Part shown: positions 1 through 10,522 of the stretch, piece by piece
Position numbering within the stretch: the first letter of the stretch is position 1
How the letters are laid out: every line of letters begins with the position of its first letter
Source: Amblyomma americanum
Lineage: Eukaryota; Arthropoda; Arachnida; Ixodida; Ixodidae
Assembly: GCF_052857255.1 (NCBI RefSeq)
Contig: NC_135506.1
Coordinates: 75,783,056 to 75,847,055, forward strand
Length of the DNA stretch: 64,000 bases
Direction of reading: 5' to 3'
The notes under the pieces: generated by a model
What the model saw: the letters and a program-made list of their open reading frames with translations, nothing else
Database searches by the model: none
Told to the model about the DNA's origin: nothing
Translations under genes and position numbers: made by a program

Positions 1-462
1 TGCGGCAAACTTCAGGTTGGGGTCCCTATACTTTCATAGCCTTTTTTGACACATGTTTCCTGGCGTTTTGGTGAATGGTCATTAACAGACCTGGGGCCAT
101 GGAGTTTCTTACTACTAACTAGAGGGAAACCCAACAAACACGAAACCTCCTCAAAATCTCCCAGAAATATCCCATCAGGACATTTGGAATGTCCCCAGGA
201 GGTTCTCATTTTTCCCGAAGACGTCCAAAAAACGTCCCCACGACTAGCCTAGTTCAAAAAGTTGTGCGTCAAAGGTTAAGGAAAGGTTAAGGCTAGATTT
301 CTCGGTTCTGGCTCAATAAAATTATTTCTTTTTTATGCAGACTTCAGGCATCTAAGCGCACATATGTGCCAAATTTCAGGCACATGCTTACGTTACAGGT
401 GGTGTAATACATTTGTCAACTCGCGTGAATACTTGCTGGCTAGGCCATTCAGACACCTGTTT
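1..462. other. Left flank, no gene; TIR fragment of the A/B/C element family
   Basis: No coding region is convincing here. Positions 98-129 match the 39-bp terminal inverted repeat of the non-autonomous element at 22143-22821 (shared core ctaactagagggaaa), so this is probably a decayed end of a further copy. The rest of that element is not recognisable nearby. Confidence 0.45.
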
Positions 463-720
463 ACATGAAATGTGCTTTAACAAGGGGAAAATTTGGGCTG
501 GTTGGTGCATGATCTTGTGACGAGAGCAGCGCATCGCGAGACAAAGAGAGAGGTGGGACACGACGCTGAATAACAACCAGATTTTTAATGCACGTTCGTC
601 GAATATATACATCTTGCTCGTATAAGAAGGAAAAAAAAAGCATGAAAAACGCGTAAGATGTACACGTGGTGAAAAATTAAGACATCGCACGCAGATAATC
701 AATTTCTCTGTCACGAAGCG

Positions 721-993
721 CTATTGAAGGTATGCAGACGCATATGTCGCTCTTTGGTCGGATTTTGAAGGCTTCATCTCCCTGGTCCGTTGATCAAAAT
801 ACGACGGGATGACCATTGTGTTGATAAGCTGCGGAGCGCATTCATGCTCTCTGCAATGTTTTGCTAATTCACTGCTGATGGCGCCCTTTAGGGATCTTTT
901 GTGCTCTCGAAGCGGTTTATTCAAACAGCGCCCTGTTTGACCAATGTATGTGCGTCCGCATGACAGAGGTATTTCATAAACCCCGATTTTCAC
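721..993 (-). pseudogene. PLE C-terminal GIY-YIG endonuclease fragment (left arm)
   Basis: This 91-codon stretch contains GVYEIPLSCGRTYIGQTGR, the GIY-YIG signature (Y, YIG spacing, then R and EH further on), followed by the HCREHECAP cysteine/histidine block typical of the C-terminal end of PLE proteins. In that family the domain nicks target DNA for insertion and follows a reverse transcriptase. No RT motif is present in this copy, so it is only the 3' part of an element. Upstream codons of the same protein can be followed out of frame to about 1316. It is the mirror image of the fragment at 1611-2201. It is broken and cannot encode a complete protein. Confidence 0.7.
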
Positions 994-1610
994 ACATTTG
1001 ACATGTTTTTTCTGGTGTTTTTTCTTGCATTGATTTTATTCTTTGCTCGCTGTTGACTTTGGCGCACAGGCTTCTCAACTTGTTGGGTGCTGACATGAGC
1101 ACTTTTACACCAGCTCTTGCTCTTACCCTTTTGAGACTGTGTGAAATGCCATTAATGCAAAGAATGACCGCGTACGGCTTCCTTTATTCTGATGTGGTTG
1201 TGACATATTTTCTGCCTCTAGGTGCTTGCAGAAACCCTTCTGCGACACTGGATAGCAGTCTCGTCGGGCAACCTGCTGCTTTCAACCGACGGTTCTGGGT
1301 GTCAAAACTGCCTTGAACCTCATGATGACAGGATCTCGTCAATGCTTCTCTCATTGCTTTTTTTTTCTACCCCCACTTGATGATCTTGGAGTGCGCAGGT
1401 GTGTAGGAGAGCAGTCTGTTCTAGCTTCGTGGTCCGTACCGCCAGCATATGTGAGCGCCTAGAAAGGCTATAGTCAAGTCAAGAAATCGCATAACGTTGT
1501 TTTCTGGGAGGTCACTTGTTATTTCTAGTCCTAGTTCTTCTAGTCCTTAGCAAAAGTAGCAGTGAGAGCCGCATTGACGAGATGCTGTCATCATGAAGTT
1601 CTAGGAAGTT

Positions 1611-2201
1611 TTGACGCCAAGAACAGTCGGCTTAAAGCAGCAGTTTACCCGACGAGACTGCTATCCAGTGTCGCAGATGGGATTCTGCAAGCTCTTAAGA
1701 GGCAGAAAATATGTCACAACCACAACTGAAGAAAGGAAGCCGTACGCGGTCATTCCTTACATTAATGGCATTTCCCACAGTCTCAAAAAGGAAGGCGCAA
1801 GAGCTGGTGTAAAAGTGCTCATGTCAGCACCCAACAAATTAAGAAGCCTGTGCGCCAAAGTCCACAGCGAGCAAAGAAAAATCAATGCAAGAAAAAGCAC
1901 CGGAAAAGAAAATGGGAAATGTGTGAAAAGCGGGGCTTAGGAAATACGTCTGTCATGCGGACGCACCTACATTGGTCAAACAGGGCACTGTTTGAATGAA
2001 TGGCTTCGAGGGCTCAAAATAACCCTAAAGGGCGCCATGAGCAGTGAATTAGCAAAACATTGCAGAGAGCATGAATGCGCTCCGCAGTTTATCAACACAA
2101 TGGTCATCCCGTCGTATTTTAATCAACGGACCAGGGAGATTCAAGAAGCCTTCAACATCGGGCAAAAGAGCGACGTATATGCGTTAGCATACTTTCGATA
2201 G
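1611..2201 (+). pseudogene. PLE C-terminal region and GIY-YIG fragment (right arm)
   Basis: The first segment (1611-1940) carries a linker with VIPYINGISHSLKK and a basic lysine-rich stretch ending in CVKSG, the part of a PLE protein between RT and endonuclease. It stops at 1938-1940. A second frame from 1992 gives LKGAMSSELAKHCREHECAP and the rest of the endonuclease, so a frame change separates the linker from the catalytic block. The translated order matches the left arm in reverse orientation. The GIY-YIG core itself (IRLSCGRTYIGQTG-like bases near 1945-1985) is in yet another frame. This is a dead copy. Confidence 0.65.
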
Positions 2202-2426
2202 CGTTTCGTGACAGCGAAATTGATTTTCTGCGTGCGTTGTCCAAATCTTTTACTATGTGTACATCTGATGCGTTTGTCATGCTTCTGTCCTTCACTTATT
2301 GCACGAGCGAGATGTATATATTCGATCGAACGTAGATTAAAAATCTGGTTGCTGGTCAGCGTTGATTCCCGCCTCTCTCTTTGTTTCGTGCTGCGCTGCT
2401 CCCGCCACAAGAACATGAAATGTGCT

Positions 2427-3400
2427 AGAATTTTAGCACAAAGGAAATATTAATTCGAAAACTCGCCCGATCCCGCCCATATAACAGGAAATAGCAGCGC
2501 AATACAGATGTAATTTCAGTTTATTAGATGTGCTCTTTGCATATAAATGAATACAAACAGGAGATGCAAATGTATGCACCATTTAGCACACAATGTACGG
2601 AGCACTACGACACCAGCAAATAATAATGGCCAAAAATTCTCTAGCTCTGAGAAATCTGAAAAAAACAATGGAGCAATAAAAACATATTACAGGCTGAAAG
2701 TTGATGCACCTTAAGCAAACATTCTAAAGGGTACAAAAGCATATATGCACACGCAAAAGCAAACGCGTGTAAAGAGCAACCTGGGTGCCAAAAGAAAAGA
2801 CGATATGGGCGTACGATGCAGATACGCGGTTTCAGGTTACGGATATTCTGCAGGGTGAAACTAAAACCCCTTGATAATTTGAAAGTAGCGACACTCTCCT
2901 CCGCGCCGCGCTTTCCTCCTCGATTCTCCTCGCGCGGCGGCTGTGAGCTCTGAGCACGACACGCTTTTTCTCCTTGGCACCCGCCGGCGGACCGCAGTAG
3001 TGAGCGAAGCGCGTGTTTTTGGGCCAGCTCTGCGCTCCAGGAGTGCACAAAGTCTTTAAAATATTGCAAGAAAAACGTTGAGAATTCCGAAAGTAACGTT
3101 CATGAAGAGAATGGTTTCTTCTTAGAACTGTGTGAATGGGGAATATTGACGTAAACAAAGCCTTCAGGCGACTCGGTACTGCAGACATTTAAGTCACATG
3201 ATAAGGTGTTTTAGTTTTTGCTCCTGATTTAGTACTGCCTCTGACTTTGTGTTTGTTTTTTTAGAGCGTGAACTCTGTCGCCGCAGTAAAACTTCGGAAA
3301 ACGACCCGGGCTGGTGCTCTGAACTTCAAGATCAGAGAAGGTCAAAGCGGGACTTAGTCTCGCTACTGTCAAGCTATGAGTCTAGGCATAGTATATGTCA
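2427..3400. other. No recognisable gene
   Basis: The stretch is AT-rich up to about 2880, then has a short GC-rich patch (2890-3010). Several open frames overlap here on the minus strand, but none shows a known domain, a splice pattern or a repeat signature that I recognise. Confidence 0.4.
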
Positions 3401-4040
3401 CGTTGTAAAACGTGAGTTTGGATCACTGGTTAATTATATACTTATTATGACTAATTACTGGAAGCCAAATTATTTGATATTGAGTAAATTGCAATTAAAA
3501 CCCAAATTTGTGCTGCAGCATCGAGTCATATACAGTTGAAAAACTTAGGCCAACTGTAATGGCACCGTGCTAGTCAGCGATCCACATTAATCTGCGTTAA
3601 TTAGTTAATTTGCTACAAAACCAAACAATGAGCTAGACGATGAAGTCGTATACCTTGCGACAAGAACAGCGCAGCACGAGACAAAGAAGGGACAGGAGAG
3701 ACACGATGCTTTGTCTCGTGCTGCGCTGTTCCTGCCGCAAAATCATGCACCAACCAGCCCAACTTTCCACCTTGCTAAAGTCATATACCGTTGAAAAGCT
3801 TAGGATGAAATCAAATGCTCTGAATTAGTTTACGATACCTATTAATTAGCGTTATTGAGCTATATGCAATCAAAACCAGCCTTTGCATTGTAGTATCGAG
3901 TCATATACCTTTCGAAAGCTAAGGTTCAGTGCAAATGAGGTGTGCTAGTTATCGGCCTGAATTAATTAGAGCTGCATATTTAACTGCAGTTGAATCCTAA
4001 ATTTGCATTATAGATGGAAAACTAAGGGCAAGCGTAAACG
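3400..4040. repeat. Degenerate tandem repeat, period about 120 bp
   Basis: The anchor phrase gagtcatatac...gaaaagcttagg recurs at about 3524, 3643/3778 (one unit split by an insertion), 3897 and, degenerate, about 4010. Each unit also carries attaattag and caatcaaaacc-like phrases. After removal of the 123-bp insert and its duplication, the spacing is near 120 bp. The units are diverged, so this is an old satellite-like array. Confidence 0.5.
3643..3789. mobile_element. Miniature PLE-like hairpin element (123 bp) with 12-bp TSD
   Basis: The insert 3655-3777 is flanked by aagtcgtatacc (3643-3654) and aagtcatatacc (3778-3789), 11 of 12 identical. Inside, gaacagcgcagcacgagaca is followed about 22 bases later by its inverted copy. 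One end then continues with caccaaccagcccaactttc. Read on the minus strand, both ends correspond to the ends of the 1.9-kb PLE palindrome at 477-2412. It therefore looks like an internally deleted, non-autonomous PLE derivative. Confidence 0.6.
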
Positions 4041-5825
4041 CGTTATGCTACCTGGCCAAACTTAAAGAAAAACCTCACAAAAACAGCTAACATTCTAACT
4101 ACGCTTAACACGAACTGCTTCGAAATGTTTTTCTTTGCTTTCGCATTTAATTGCGCACTTACAATGCGATCAAGAAGCGCGGACAACCATTCATTGAACA
4201 TTATTAGGCACTGGTGCCAAGGAAGCATAAGAATATACTCGGTATACCTATGAGAGAACGCATTGTTATCTCTAGGCAAGATGAATGCCTCTCGATAATG
4301 TAATATTATACTTTGCTCTGAAATTTCGTTCCAGTATGTAGTAGGGGACCTAAAGCTGGTATTTTGATTAGGCATCACCTAAAATGTATCATTAAAGAAA
4401 ATGAGAGCATGGTCAGCAGGATGATTTATTTTCGCGCACGCAAAAGAACCTTGATTGACAAGATACACCTAACAGACGGCAGTATCACATAATATTCAGC
4501 ATCTACGCTAGTCTAGATATATGTGCTATGCAGTATTGATGACAGTTGAGAAAAACATGCTCAAGGAAATACAACAGTGGTATATGTCATAGCCCAAATC
4601 AAGGTCACTTTGTACATCTATGGAGCAGTTGCATGCAAGCGAAAGTTAATGGACAATGGGATCTTAGGCTAAAAGACTGTCTGTAAAAATTGCCTATTTG
4701 TTGTTATAAAGACGACGCTACAGGTGCAAGAACTAGCACGTTTTGAGCCGAGTCGCTATTTCCAGAGAAGATGCAATGCGCGGATGCTTTGGAGATTCGT
4801 TCCGTCTGGCCTCGCATGCAAAATAACCTAAAAACGCAGCAGCAAACAACCCTCGAATGATGCCCTCCAACTAACGGTGTCAACCATTTTTTATGACGTC
4901 GTGGTTAATCCTTAAAATGAGTTGCCGGGCGAGTTGGTATTCCATGCTTACATTCACAGCGCAAAGACGAACACGGACACGAGGGGAGACACCACAAAGC
5001 ACCGACCTCAACAATGTGAAAATCCTTCAACGAGAATATATATGGTATCATTAATACCGCATTACTATCATCAGGCCGCTTGCTGCTGTTGTACGCGCAA
5101 CAGCACGCCATAGCGCTTGCACGTTGCGATAAAAGCACGGCGCTGTAATATTCGCTCGCCGAGCGTAGGAGAAAAATGGAGCGGAGGAAAAATTAAAACA
5201 CAAGCAATACGCCGGACCCGCGCGTTTCCAAGGGCAACGGCAGGGAGACCAATCGTCGCTCAGGAAATCGGGCGGAGAGCCGACCCTCAGGGAAGGGGCG
5301 AGGAGAAGGCGAGGAGGTCGCGCGGCGGCGGCAAAGTTCAATGGTTGGCGGCACTTTCATATTATCAAGGGGTTTTAGGTGAAACCTCCCTCTCGCTTTG
5401 CCTATCGCAGGAGCCTCGGAGTAATCTTGAGCGTATTATCAAAACAGGGAAAAAAAAATTAATTCTACGAGGTGAAAATAAAAAAAAACGAGCCTAAACC
5501 ACATACCTTGACGTCGTTGCCAACAGAAACCTGGGGCTGAAATAAAATGCTGCAACTATATATATGAGTTCAACGCAGCCTTCTGTCCTGCGCCTTCTCA
5601 CGGCACAGCGAACGCTCAAACATACGCGTTACATCCTCGTTACACCCCCGTTTTATTTTCTTGTGACTAAGTGCGGAGATAAGACTGCTTGGAGCCGGAT
5701 GGAAAGGGGGGACATCTTGACGTAGGAGCGCTGGCTCGCCGCACCCATGGTACAGCAGACCACGCGTGCGGCACAATACGGCGTGGCAGGCGAGATCAAG
5801 GTGATCAAGGCACAAGTAATCCGGT
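4041..5825. other. No recognisable gene
   Basis: AT-rich sequence to about 4900, then mixed composition. Open frames on both strands lack known motifs. I see no splice-consistent exon set and no clear repeat boundaries. Confidence 0.4.
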
Positions 5826-6720
5826 AGGGGGGGGGGGGGGGAGTCACTGACGCGAACACAACACAAACTATACCGCTGCGACAGGACGGCAATGTAGGTA
5901 GAGCAGGTTAATCCATGGGCACTCGCAGCAAGAGTCGGTGGGCTTCCGAAGATCTCTCCCGCCTATGACCGCAGTGGACGGCCACGCTGCCACCAACAAC
6001 ACGCCACAGTCGTCGGAGGCGCTGAGGGATGCAGAGTGCGCGCTAGGAGTCGCCCATCGCCTTGAAATCCGCTGCCGCGAACGACGCCTGTAAGAGCGCC
6101 ATTATGGTGTATGGCCGTGAAGCTGCACAAAATACTTGCGATGCGCCGCGGGCCGCTGCACGAGCTCCAAAAGGAATTATGTGGGCACGCCGAGCGCGGG
6201 AAAGCTGCCATGAATCCGCAGCTACGAAGTTCACGACAGCCCAGTGATGAGAGCAAGATCTGCTGCGCGCTGGGGCTTGCGCGCGGGCGGCTAGGGTCTG
6301 CGCGAATACGTGTGCGCAAGATGGCTTCCGTCCAGCGAGGAAGCCGAGCGAGCGACGGGAGGCCATTACTGCGCCTCTGCTAGACAGCGGCGCAACGAGG
6401 ACTGCTGGTAGTTGGAGATGCCTGCAGGGACCGCCGCACCGTGCTGAAGGTGGAAACACTATTGCAGACGGGCACGTTGGTGACCGCCGCTCCCGGCGAT
6501 GCGATGGAAAGGGAGAACGCCGTCGCCTGCCTGCCTGCAGCATGAAGCCGACGGCCCACGAGAAAGATGCGGGGTGAACGGCGCTTCCTTCGGCTGTTCG
6601 AACAAAACTGTCTGATCTCTCAAAACGGCGAGTGCAAGCGCAAAACCTTCTCTTTCCGTAGCTTTTGGCGCGAGGGAGAGAGAAAAGCGAGCGAGGAGTC
6701 AATTTGTATTTTTTGTTAAA
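5826..6720. other. CpG-rich unassigned region with poly-G tract
   Basis: A run of G lies at about 5827-5840, followed by GC- and CpG-rich sequence to about 6560. A long open frame on the minus strand (6043-6735) has an arginine/serine/alanine-rich translation without a known domain, which is what GC-rich DNA gives by chance. The patch could be a host CpG-rich promoter or an old element; I cannot tell which. Confidence 0.3.
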
Positions 6721-6774
6721 TAGCATTGGTCCCAAAAACGTTCTCCCGGTTACCTTCCTGGGACCAAAATGCTA
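6721..6774. repeat. Short inverted repeat
   Basis: The left arm tagcattggtccc and the right arm gggaccaaaatgcta enclose about 26 bases. This may be the remnant of a short TIR element or a hairpin. No duplication of flanking bases is evident. Confidence 0.45.
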
Positions 6775-6960
6775 TGATTTGTTTTTGTTTCTACTTAACA
6801 CCCTCAAAAAATCTTTTCTAGGACATTAGTGGGCGCACTTCCCTTTTGCTTGCGTTTCTATGTCCTGCCTCTACGGCCTGGAAATGTTCGATAAATGTTG
6901 TACGGGGACAAGGACGTTCCATTCTTTCTGGGCGCTCCTGGGGAGGTTCGTTGTTTGCTG

Positions 6961-7327
6961 GGAAAGCTGGCGACCGCCTATGGGAGTTTGCATGGAGCTT
7001 CCTCGAGACCATGTGAACCACTATGGGAATGGAGGAAAAAAAAAGTTTTTTTTCCTCCATGACCATGGGCGCTCTAAGCATCTTGGGGCGATGAGCTGCC
7101 GACTGCAGAACCACAACTTTTGGCTAAAAAATAACGAAAAAACAAACGTTGTTCGATAATCAAGAATGTCCTAGCATTCAATGTCCTCTCTATAAATAAC
7201 AACAAACGAGCAGAAAACCATGTAAATATAAAGTTCGCCCAAAATAAGCGGTGGCTTATTTGCCCTTTATTTGCTTCGTGTGCTGTTGCGTTTTCGCTAC
7301 TATGGGTTTTGTGCACTACGTTTGTGC
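6961..7327 (+). mobile_element. TIR element family copy C, left part
   Basis: From ggaaagctggcg onward this matches copy A (22143-22821) collinearly: gggagtttgcatggagcttc, then the cgagcagaaaa region, then gcactac. The outer 29 bases of its TIR are missing. A small insertion with a run of A and T lies at about 7030-7062. The copy stops exactly where copy B starts (7328) and resumes at 14806. Confidence 0.7.
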
Positions 7328-7493
7328 CATAGAGTTAAACTAGAGGGAAAGCTGCCGGCGCTGCACCTGAACCTCCGTGCGCGCGCAGAGCATCATGGGG
7401 CGGTGAGCTACTTGGTGTGGGACAGTAGGTTGTTTTTCAGGAACACAGAGTGGTGTTACTGAGGCGCGCTCCCCGCGAAAACGACTTCGGCGT

Positions 7494-7829
7494 AAAAGTG
7501 GCCCCGCCGCTGTGGCTCAGTGGTTAGGGCGCTCGACTACTGATCCGGAGTTCCCGGGTTCGAACCCGACCGCGGCTGTTGCGTTTTTATGGAGGGAAAA
7601 CGCTAAGGCGCCCGTGTGCTGTGCGATGTCAGTGCACGTTAAAGATCCCCAGGTTGTCGAAATTATTCCGGAGCCCTCCACTACGGCACCTCTCTCTTCC
7701 TTTCTTCTTTCACTCCCTCCTTTACCCTTCCTTTACGGCGCGGTTCAAATGTCCAACGATATATGAGACAGATACTGCGCCATTTCCTTTCCCCCCAAAA
7801 CCAATTATTATTATTATTATTAAAAGTGG
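7494..7829 (+). mobile_element. tRNA-derived SINE (320 bp) with 8-bp TSD
   Basis: The SINE (7502-7821) starts with a tRNA-like head. A pol III A box (tggctcagtggttagggcg) lies near 7513, and a B box (gggttcgaacccg) ends near 7569. The middle contains gtgcgatgtcagtgcacgtt, a tract seen in tick Ruka-like SINEs, then a tail of ATT repeats. The identical octamer aaaagtgg flanks it at 7494-7501 and 7822-7829. Copy A has aaaagtag on its minus strand at the corresponding empty site (22631-22638). Confidence 0.85.
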
Positions 7830-7983
7830 TGTGCATAAGCCGTAGTATAGCGAAAACGCAACCGCACACGACGCCAATAAATTTTTTTTGTTTTCCGAAA
7901 TGAAAAACCTTTTAAAATGTTGAAGAGACAACATTAAAAAACATATTTCATTTTAAAATTGCGCCTGTTAAGCACGAAATATT

Positions 7984-8178
7984 ATCGCGGGTCGTTCTGA
8001 CGACGCGGGTCGAAGGGAAAATGGGGGACCAGGACCACAGGAGCAGGCGCCAGAGACAGGCCAAGCGGTCGCGGCCGGGCTCACGAGCGAGTCCTGCCGA
8101 CCTTCTGCCTCTTCACCGTCGATCGGCACCCCGCTGGTTGAAGATGACGTTAAGTGCAAAATCATAACACACACGACA
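7984..8178 (-). repeat. 3' LTR of the Ty3/gypsy element
   Basis: This direct repeat of 14285-14479 starts on the minus strand with tgtcgtgtgtgttatg and ends near cgacccgcgat. It directly abuts the atatt target duplication on its outer side and the purine tract on its inner side. Confidence 0.85.
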
Positions 8179-8196
8179 CTGCTCCCCTCCCGAAAG
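8179..8196 (-). promoter_or_regulatory. Polypurine tract (plus-strand primer)
   Basis: On the minus strand, cctttcgggaggggagcag lies immediately upstream of the 3' LTR start (tgtcgtg). This is the expected position and composition for the plus-strand primer of LTR retrotransposons. Confidence 0.7.
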
Positions 8197-8415
8197 GCGC
8201 ATCGTCCCGATGCGCAGAGAGGCAAAATTAAGGCTGAAAAACATGTGTAGAGCGCGAAGAGCTAGGCCACGTGCTCCGAGTGGCCACAGTACGGTTACAG
8301 GCGAGCTACGTGAACAGCTTCAGAGGCAGGCGGGCGGCGGGACGCCAGCGTTACGATCGGCAGCACTTCGTAATTTAACTCGCCTATACGTCGAATCACT
8401 TCGTACGGGCTAAAG
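8197..8415 (-). pseudogene. Integrase C-terminal fragment, distal part
   Basis: The minus-strand bases next to the TIR element encode the end of a Ty3 integrase (GPY/F-like end of the protein, SPYEVIRRIGELNYEV) before decaying toward the purine tract. The reading frame continues across the TA-flanked insert into the integrase sequence to the right of 9490. Confidence 0.6.
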
Positions 8416-9490
8416 TACCGTATTTACGCGCATAATTTGCGCCCTCGCATAATTTGCGCACCCTTAACTTATCGCCCAGGTTTACAAAAAAAAATATTTT
8501 TACTCGCATATTTTACGCACCGCGCTGCGCTAGACCACCATCATGCACTCGGGCTCTACCCTATGGCTCTACCCAGTAGCATTCGACTATTCCGCGTGTT
8601 TGTTCAGAAGGCTTCTTGAATCTTTTGTGCACTGGGCGTTCATGGTGGTGTTAGAGGCCGCTGTTACAATCGCGGCGGCACCAGCGGCATCGCCACTCGG
8701 AGCGGCCAGCAGCGCTTCTGTGGAGGATCGGCAGCTGATACAAGAGCCAACACCGCTGTTTGTTTGGCTGATGCATGTGACTCCACTGCCGGCTACCCTT
8801 TAGTTGGTGGCTCTGACAGCTTATGTTTGGTTGTTCGGTCGTGTCTTGCGATGGGATATCACAACTATACGGCAAGTTTCAAACTGCTTGTCGGCGCCTT
8901 ACCACGGCGCAGAGCGGCGAAGCCGGCGAGAATAACCGCGTGCGCACAAGTTTGCCATTAGACGACAATCGTTGTGTCGGAAAACTTGTGCGCACGTGGC
9001 TGTTCTCTCTGGCTTCGCAGCTCCGTGCCGTGATAAGGCGCCGACAAGCAGTTTGGTCGACGCTCGCGCGGTGCTGTTAAACAATTGTGTGGTGTAATTG
9101 ATTTATTCACGCTTGCTATCCCGGAAGAAGCTGCGAATGCAAACTTACGGAATCCGGAACTACCGACAATTTGCTGGGCCGCAAGCGATGACGCTGTTTT
9201 AGCGTTTTATTCAGCTTCATGAATGCACCTGCATGCCATCCCGCGAGGGGGGGGGGGGGTGCGCGGAGTTTCATTTCGAGTGAACTTTTTTCGGGATGCG
9301 GCCAGCGTGGGGTGCGGGTCCGGGTGCTGACGTATGCGCAGTAACATACACTATAACTATATTGCGCGTTGTGACCTTTGTGGAGTATTTAAAGTCGCGC
9401 TCGCGAAATCTCCACGTAATTTGCGCACCGCCTTCTTCGAGCCCTAATTTCTGAATAAAAAGTCCACAAATTATGCGCGTAAATGCGGTA
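8416..9490. mobile_element. Non-autonomous TIR element with TA target duplication
   Basis: The element spans 8418-9488 and is flanked by TA (8416-8417, 9489-9490). The termini are ccgtatttacgcgcataatt and, inverted, ccgcatttacgcgcataatt. Internal TIR extension repeats the theme gcgcataatttgcgc. No transposase frame is visible. Removing the insert and one TA rejoins the interrupted integrase reading frame of the host Ty3 element, which fixes the boundaries. A related terminus lies at about 59233. TA duplication fits a Tc1/mariner/pogo-type or similar mover, but the superfamily is not established. Confidence 0.8.
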
Positions 9491-10450
9491 TTGTTTCAGC
9501 AGCTTCTCGGTAAGACCACGGCGCCGTGTTACACATACACTCGATCACCAGGACTGAACTGAACATCACGGTGGCCGTGGTTGTATCGGCGAGCATCGAT
9601 TTACTGGCGGGCTTGTATGCGAAGACGGGCCAACTGTCTGGCTTCTTGCGCAAGTTGAGCATCGGCGTGGGCGTAGACGTCTTGCTGGTGGGGCAGCATA
9701 GTGTCGAGCATGGTAACGACTTCCCGGCCATGCACCAGGCGGAATGGCGAAAATACGGTGGTTTCTTGAACCGCAGAGTTGTACGCAAAAGTTACGTACG
9801 GTAACACTTCGTCCCAGGTTCGGTGCTCGATGTCGACATACATTGAGAGCATGTCAGCCAAGGTCTTGTTAAGGCGCTCGGTCAGTCCGTTTGTTTGCGG
9901 GTGGTATGCGGTAGTTTTGCGGTATCGGTGTGGCTTCAGCTCAGTATCTGTGAGATAAGTTGAGACGTAAATGCGGCACTACGATCAGTTATCAGACCTC
10001 TGGGGCACTGTGTCGAAGTACGACGGACTCGACGAAAAACTTCGCCACATCCCAAGCCGTTGATGTCGGCAGAGCGCGTGATTCGGCATACAGCGTGAGG
10101 TAGTCCGTCGCAACAACGATCCATCGGTTGCCCGATTGCGACTTCGGAAAAGATCCGAGTAGGTTCATGCCGATCTGCTGGAGCGGACTGAGCGGTGGAA
10201 TGATGGGGTGAAGGAGTCCCGCATGCTTCACGGGGGGAGTCTTGCGCCGTTGACACTCGCGTCAGGCCTTGGTGTAATGGCGGACGGTCTTGTCAAGTTG
10301 TGGCCAATAGTACTTGGAACGTATTCGCGCGAGCATTAGACTGAGCCCCAAGTGTCCCGAGGAGGGGGTCATCATGAGGCGCTTCTATAATTTCGTCGCG
10401 TAGATCAATGGGCACAACTAAAGCCATGACCTCGGGCTCAGGGCAAAGTT
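9491..10450 (-). pseudogene. Ty3 integrase, frameshifted
   Basis: Read on the minus strand, the order is a zinc-binding segment (KYYWPQLDKTVRHYTKA then RECQRRK, with an in-frame TGA between them at the expected Cys), then the catalytic core. The core blocks are GNRWIVVATDYLTLYAESRA (first catalytic Asp), LITDR (second Asp) and the downstream MADMLSMYVDIEHRTWDEVL helix region after the expected Glu. At least two frame changes occur, between about 10000 and 10230 and near 9860-9950. The enzyme would join retrotransposon cDNA to host DNA. It follows the RNase H end at 10523 as expected for Ty3/gypsy, but cannot be translated as one protein. Confidence 0.75.
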
Positions 10451-10522
10451 CTTTATATAAAAAATGTTGTCTCGAAGGCGTAAATTACGTACTATGCGTA
10501 CAAAAGGGCGAGGAACTATGCC

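Larger units (their letters stand above)
463..2426. mobile_element. Palindromic Penelope-like element (PLE) insertion with 14-bp TSD
   Basis: The insert (477-2412) is flanked by identical copies of acatgaaatgtgct at 463-476 and 2413-2426. It is a large inverted repeat. The left arm (about 520-1375) reads on the minus strand and the right arm (about 1545-2400) on the plus strand, and both carry the same PLE 3' coding region with a GIY-YIG block. The centre at about 1380-1545 is not duplicated. The left end has about 40 extra bases (gggctggttggtgcatgat) that the right end lacks. The same asymmetric ends occur in the 123-bp element at 3655-3777. PLEs are known for complex or inverted terminal arrangements; the PLE assignment is inferred from the GIY-YIG motif. 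Confidence 0.75.

Noticed and set aside
477..2412. Hammerhead ribozyme in the PLE ends
   Set aside because: PLEs can carry such ribozymes, but no CUGAUGA...GAAA core was found in either strand of this copy.
6043..6735. 230-codon minus-strand frame in the GC-rich patch
   Set aside because: Low-complexity Arg/Ser/Ala/Pro text without domains or splice context; expected by chance at this GC content.
7507..7578. tRNA gene
   Set aside because: The A and B boxes belong to a SINE head that continues into a SINE body with a TSD; no clean cloverleaf with a discriminator end was seen.
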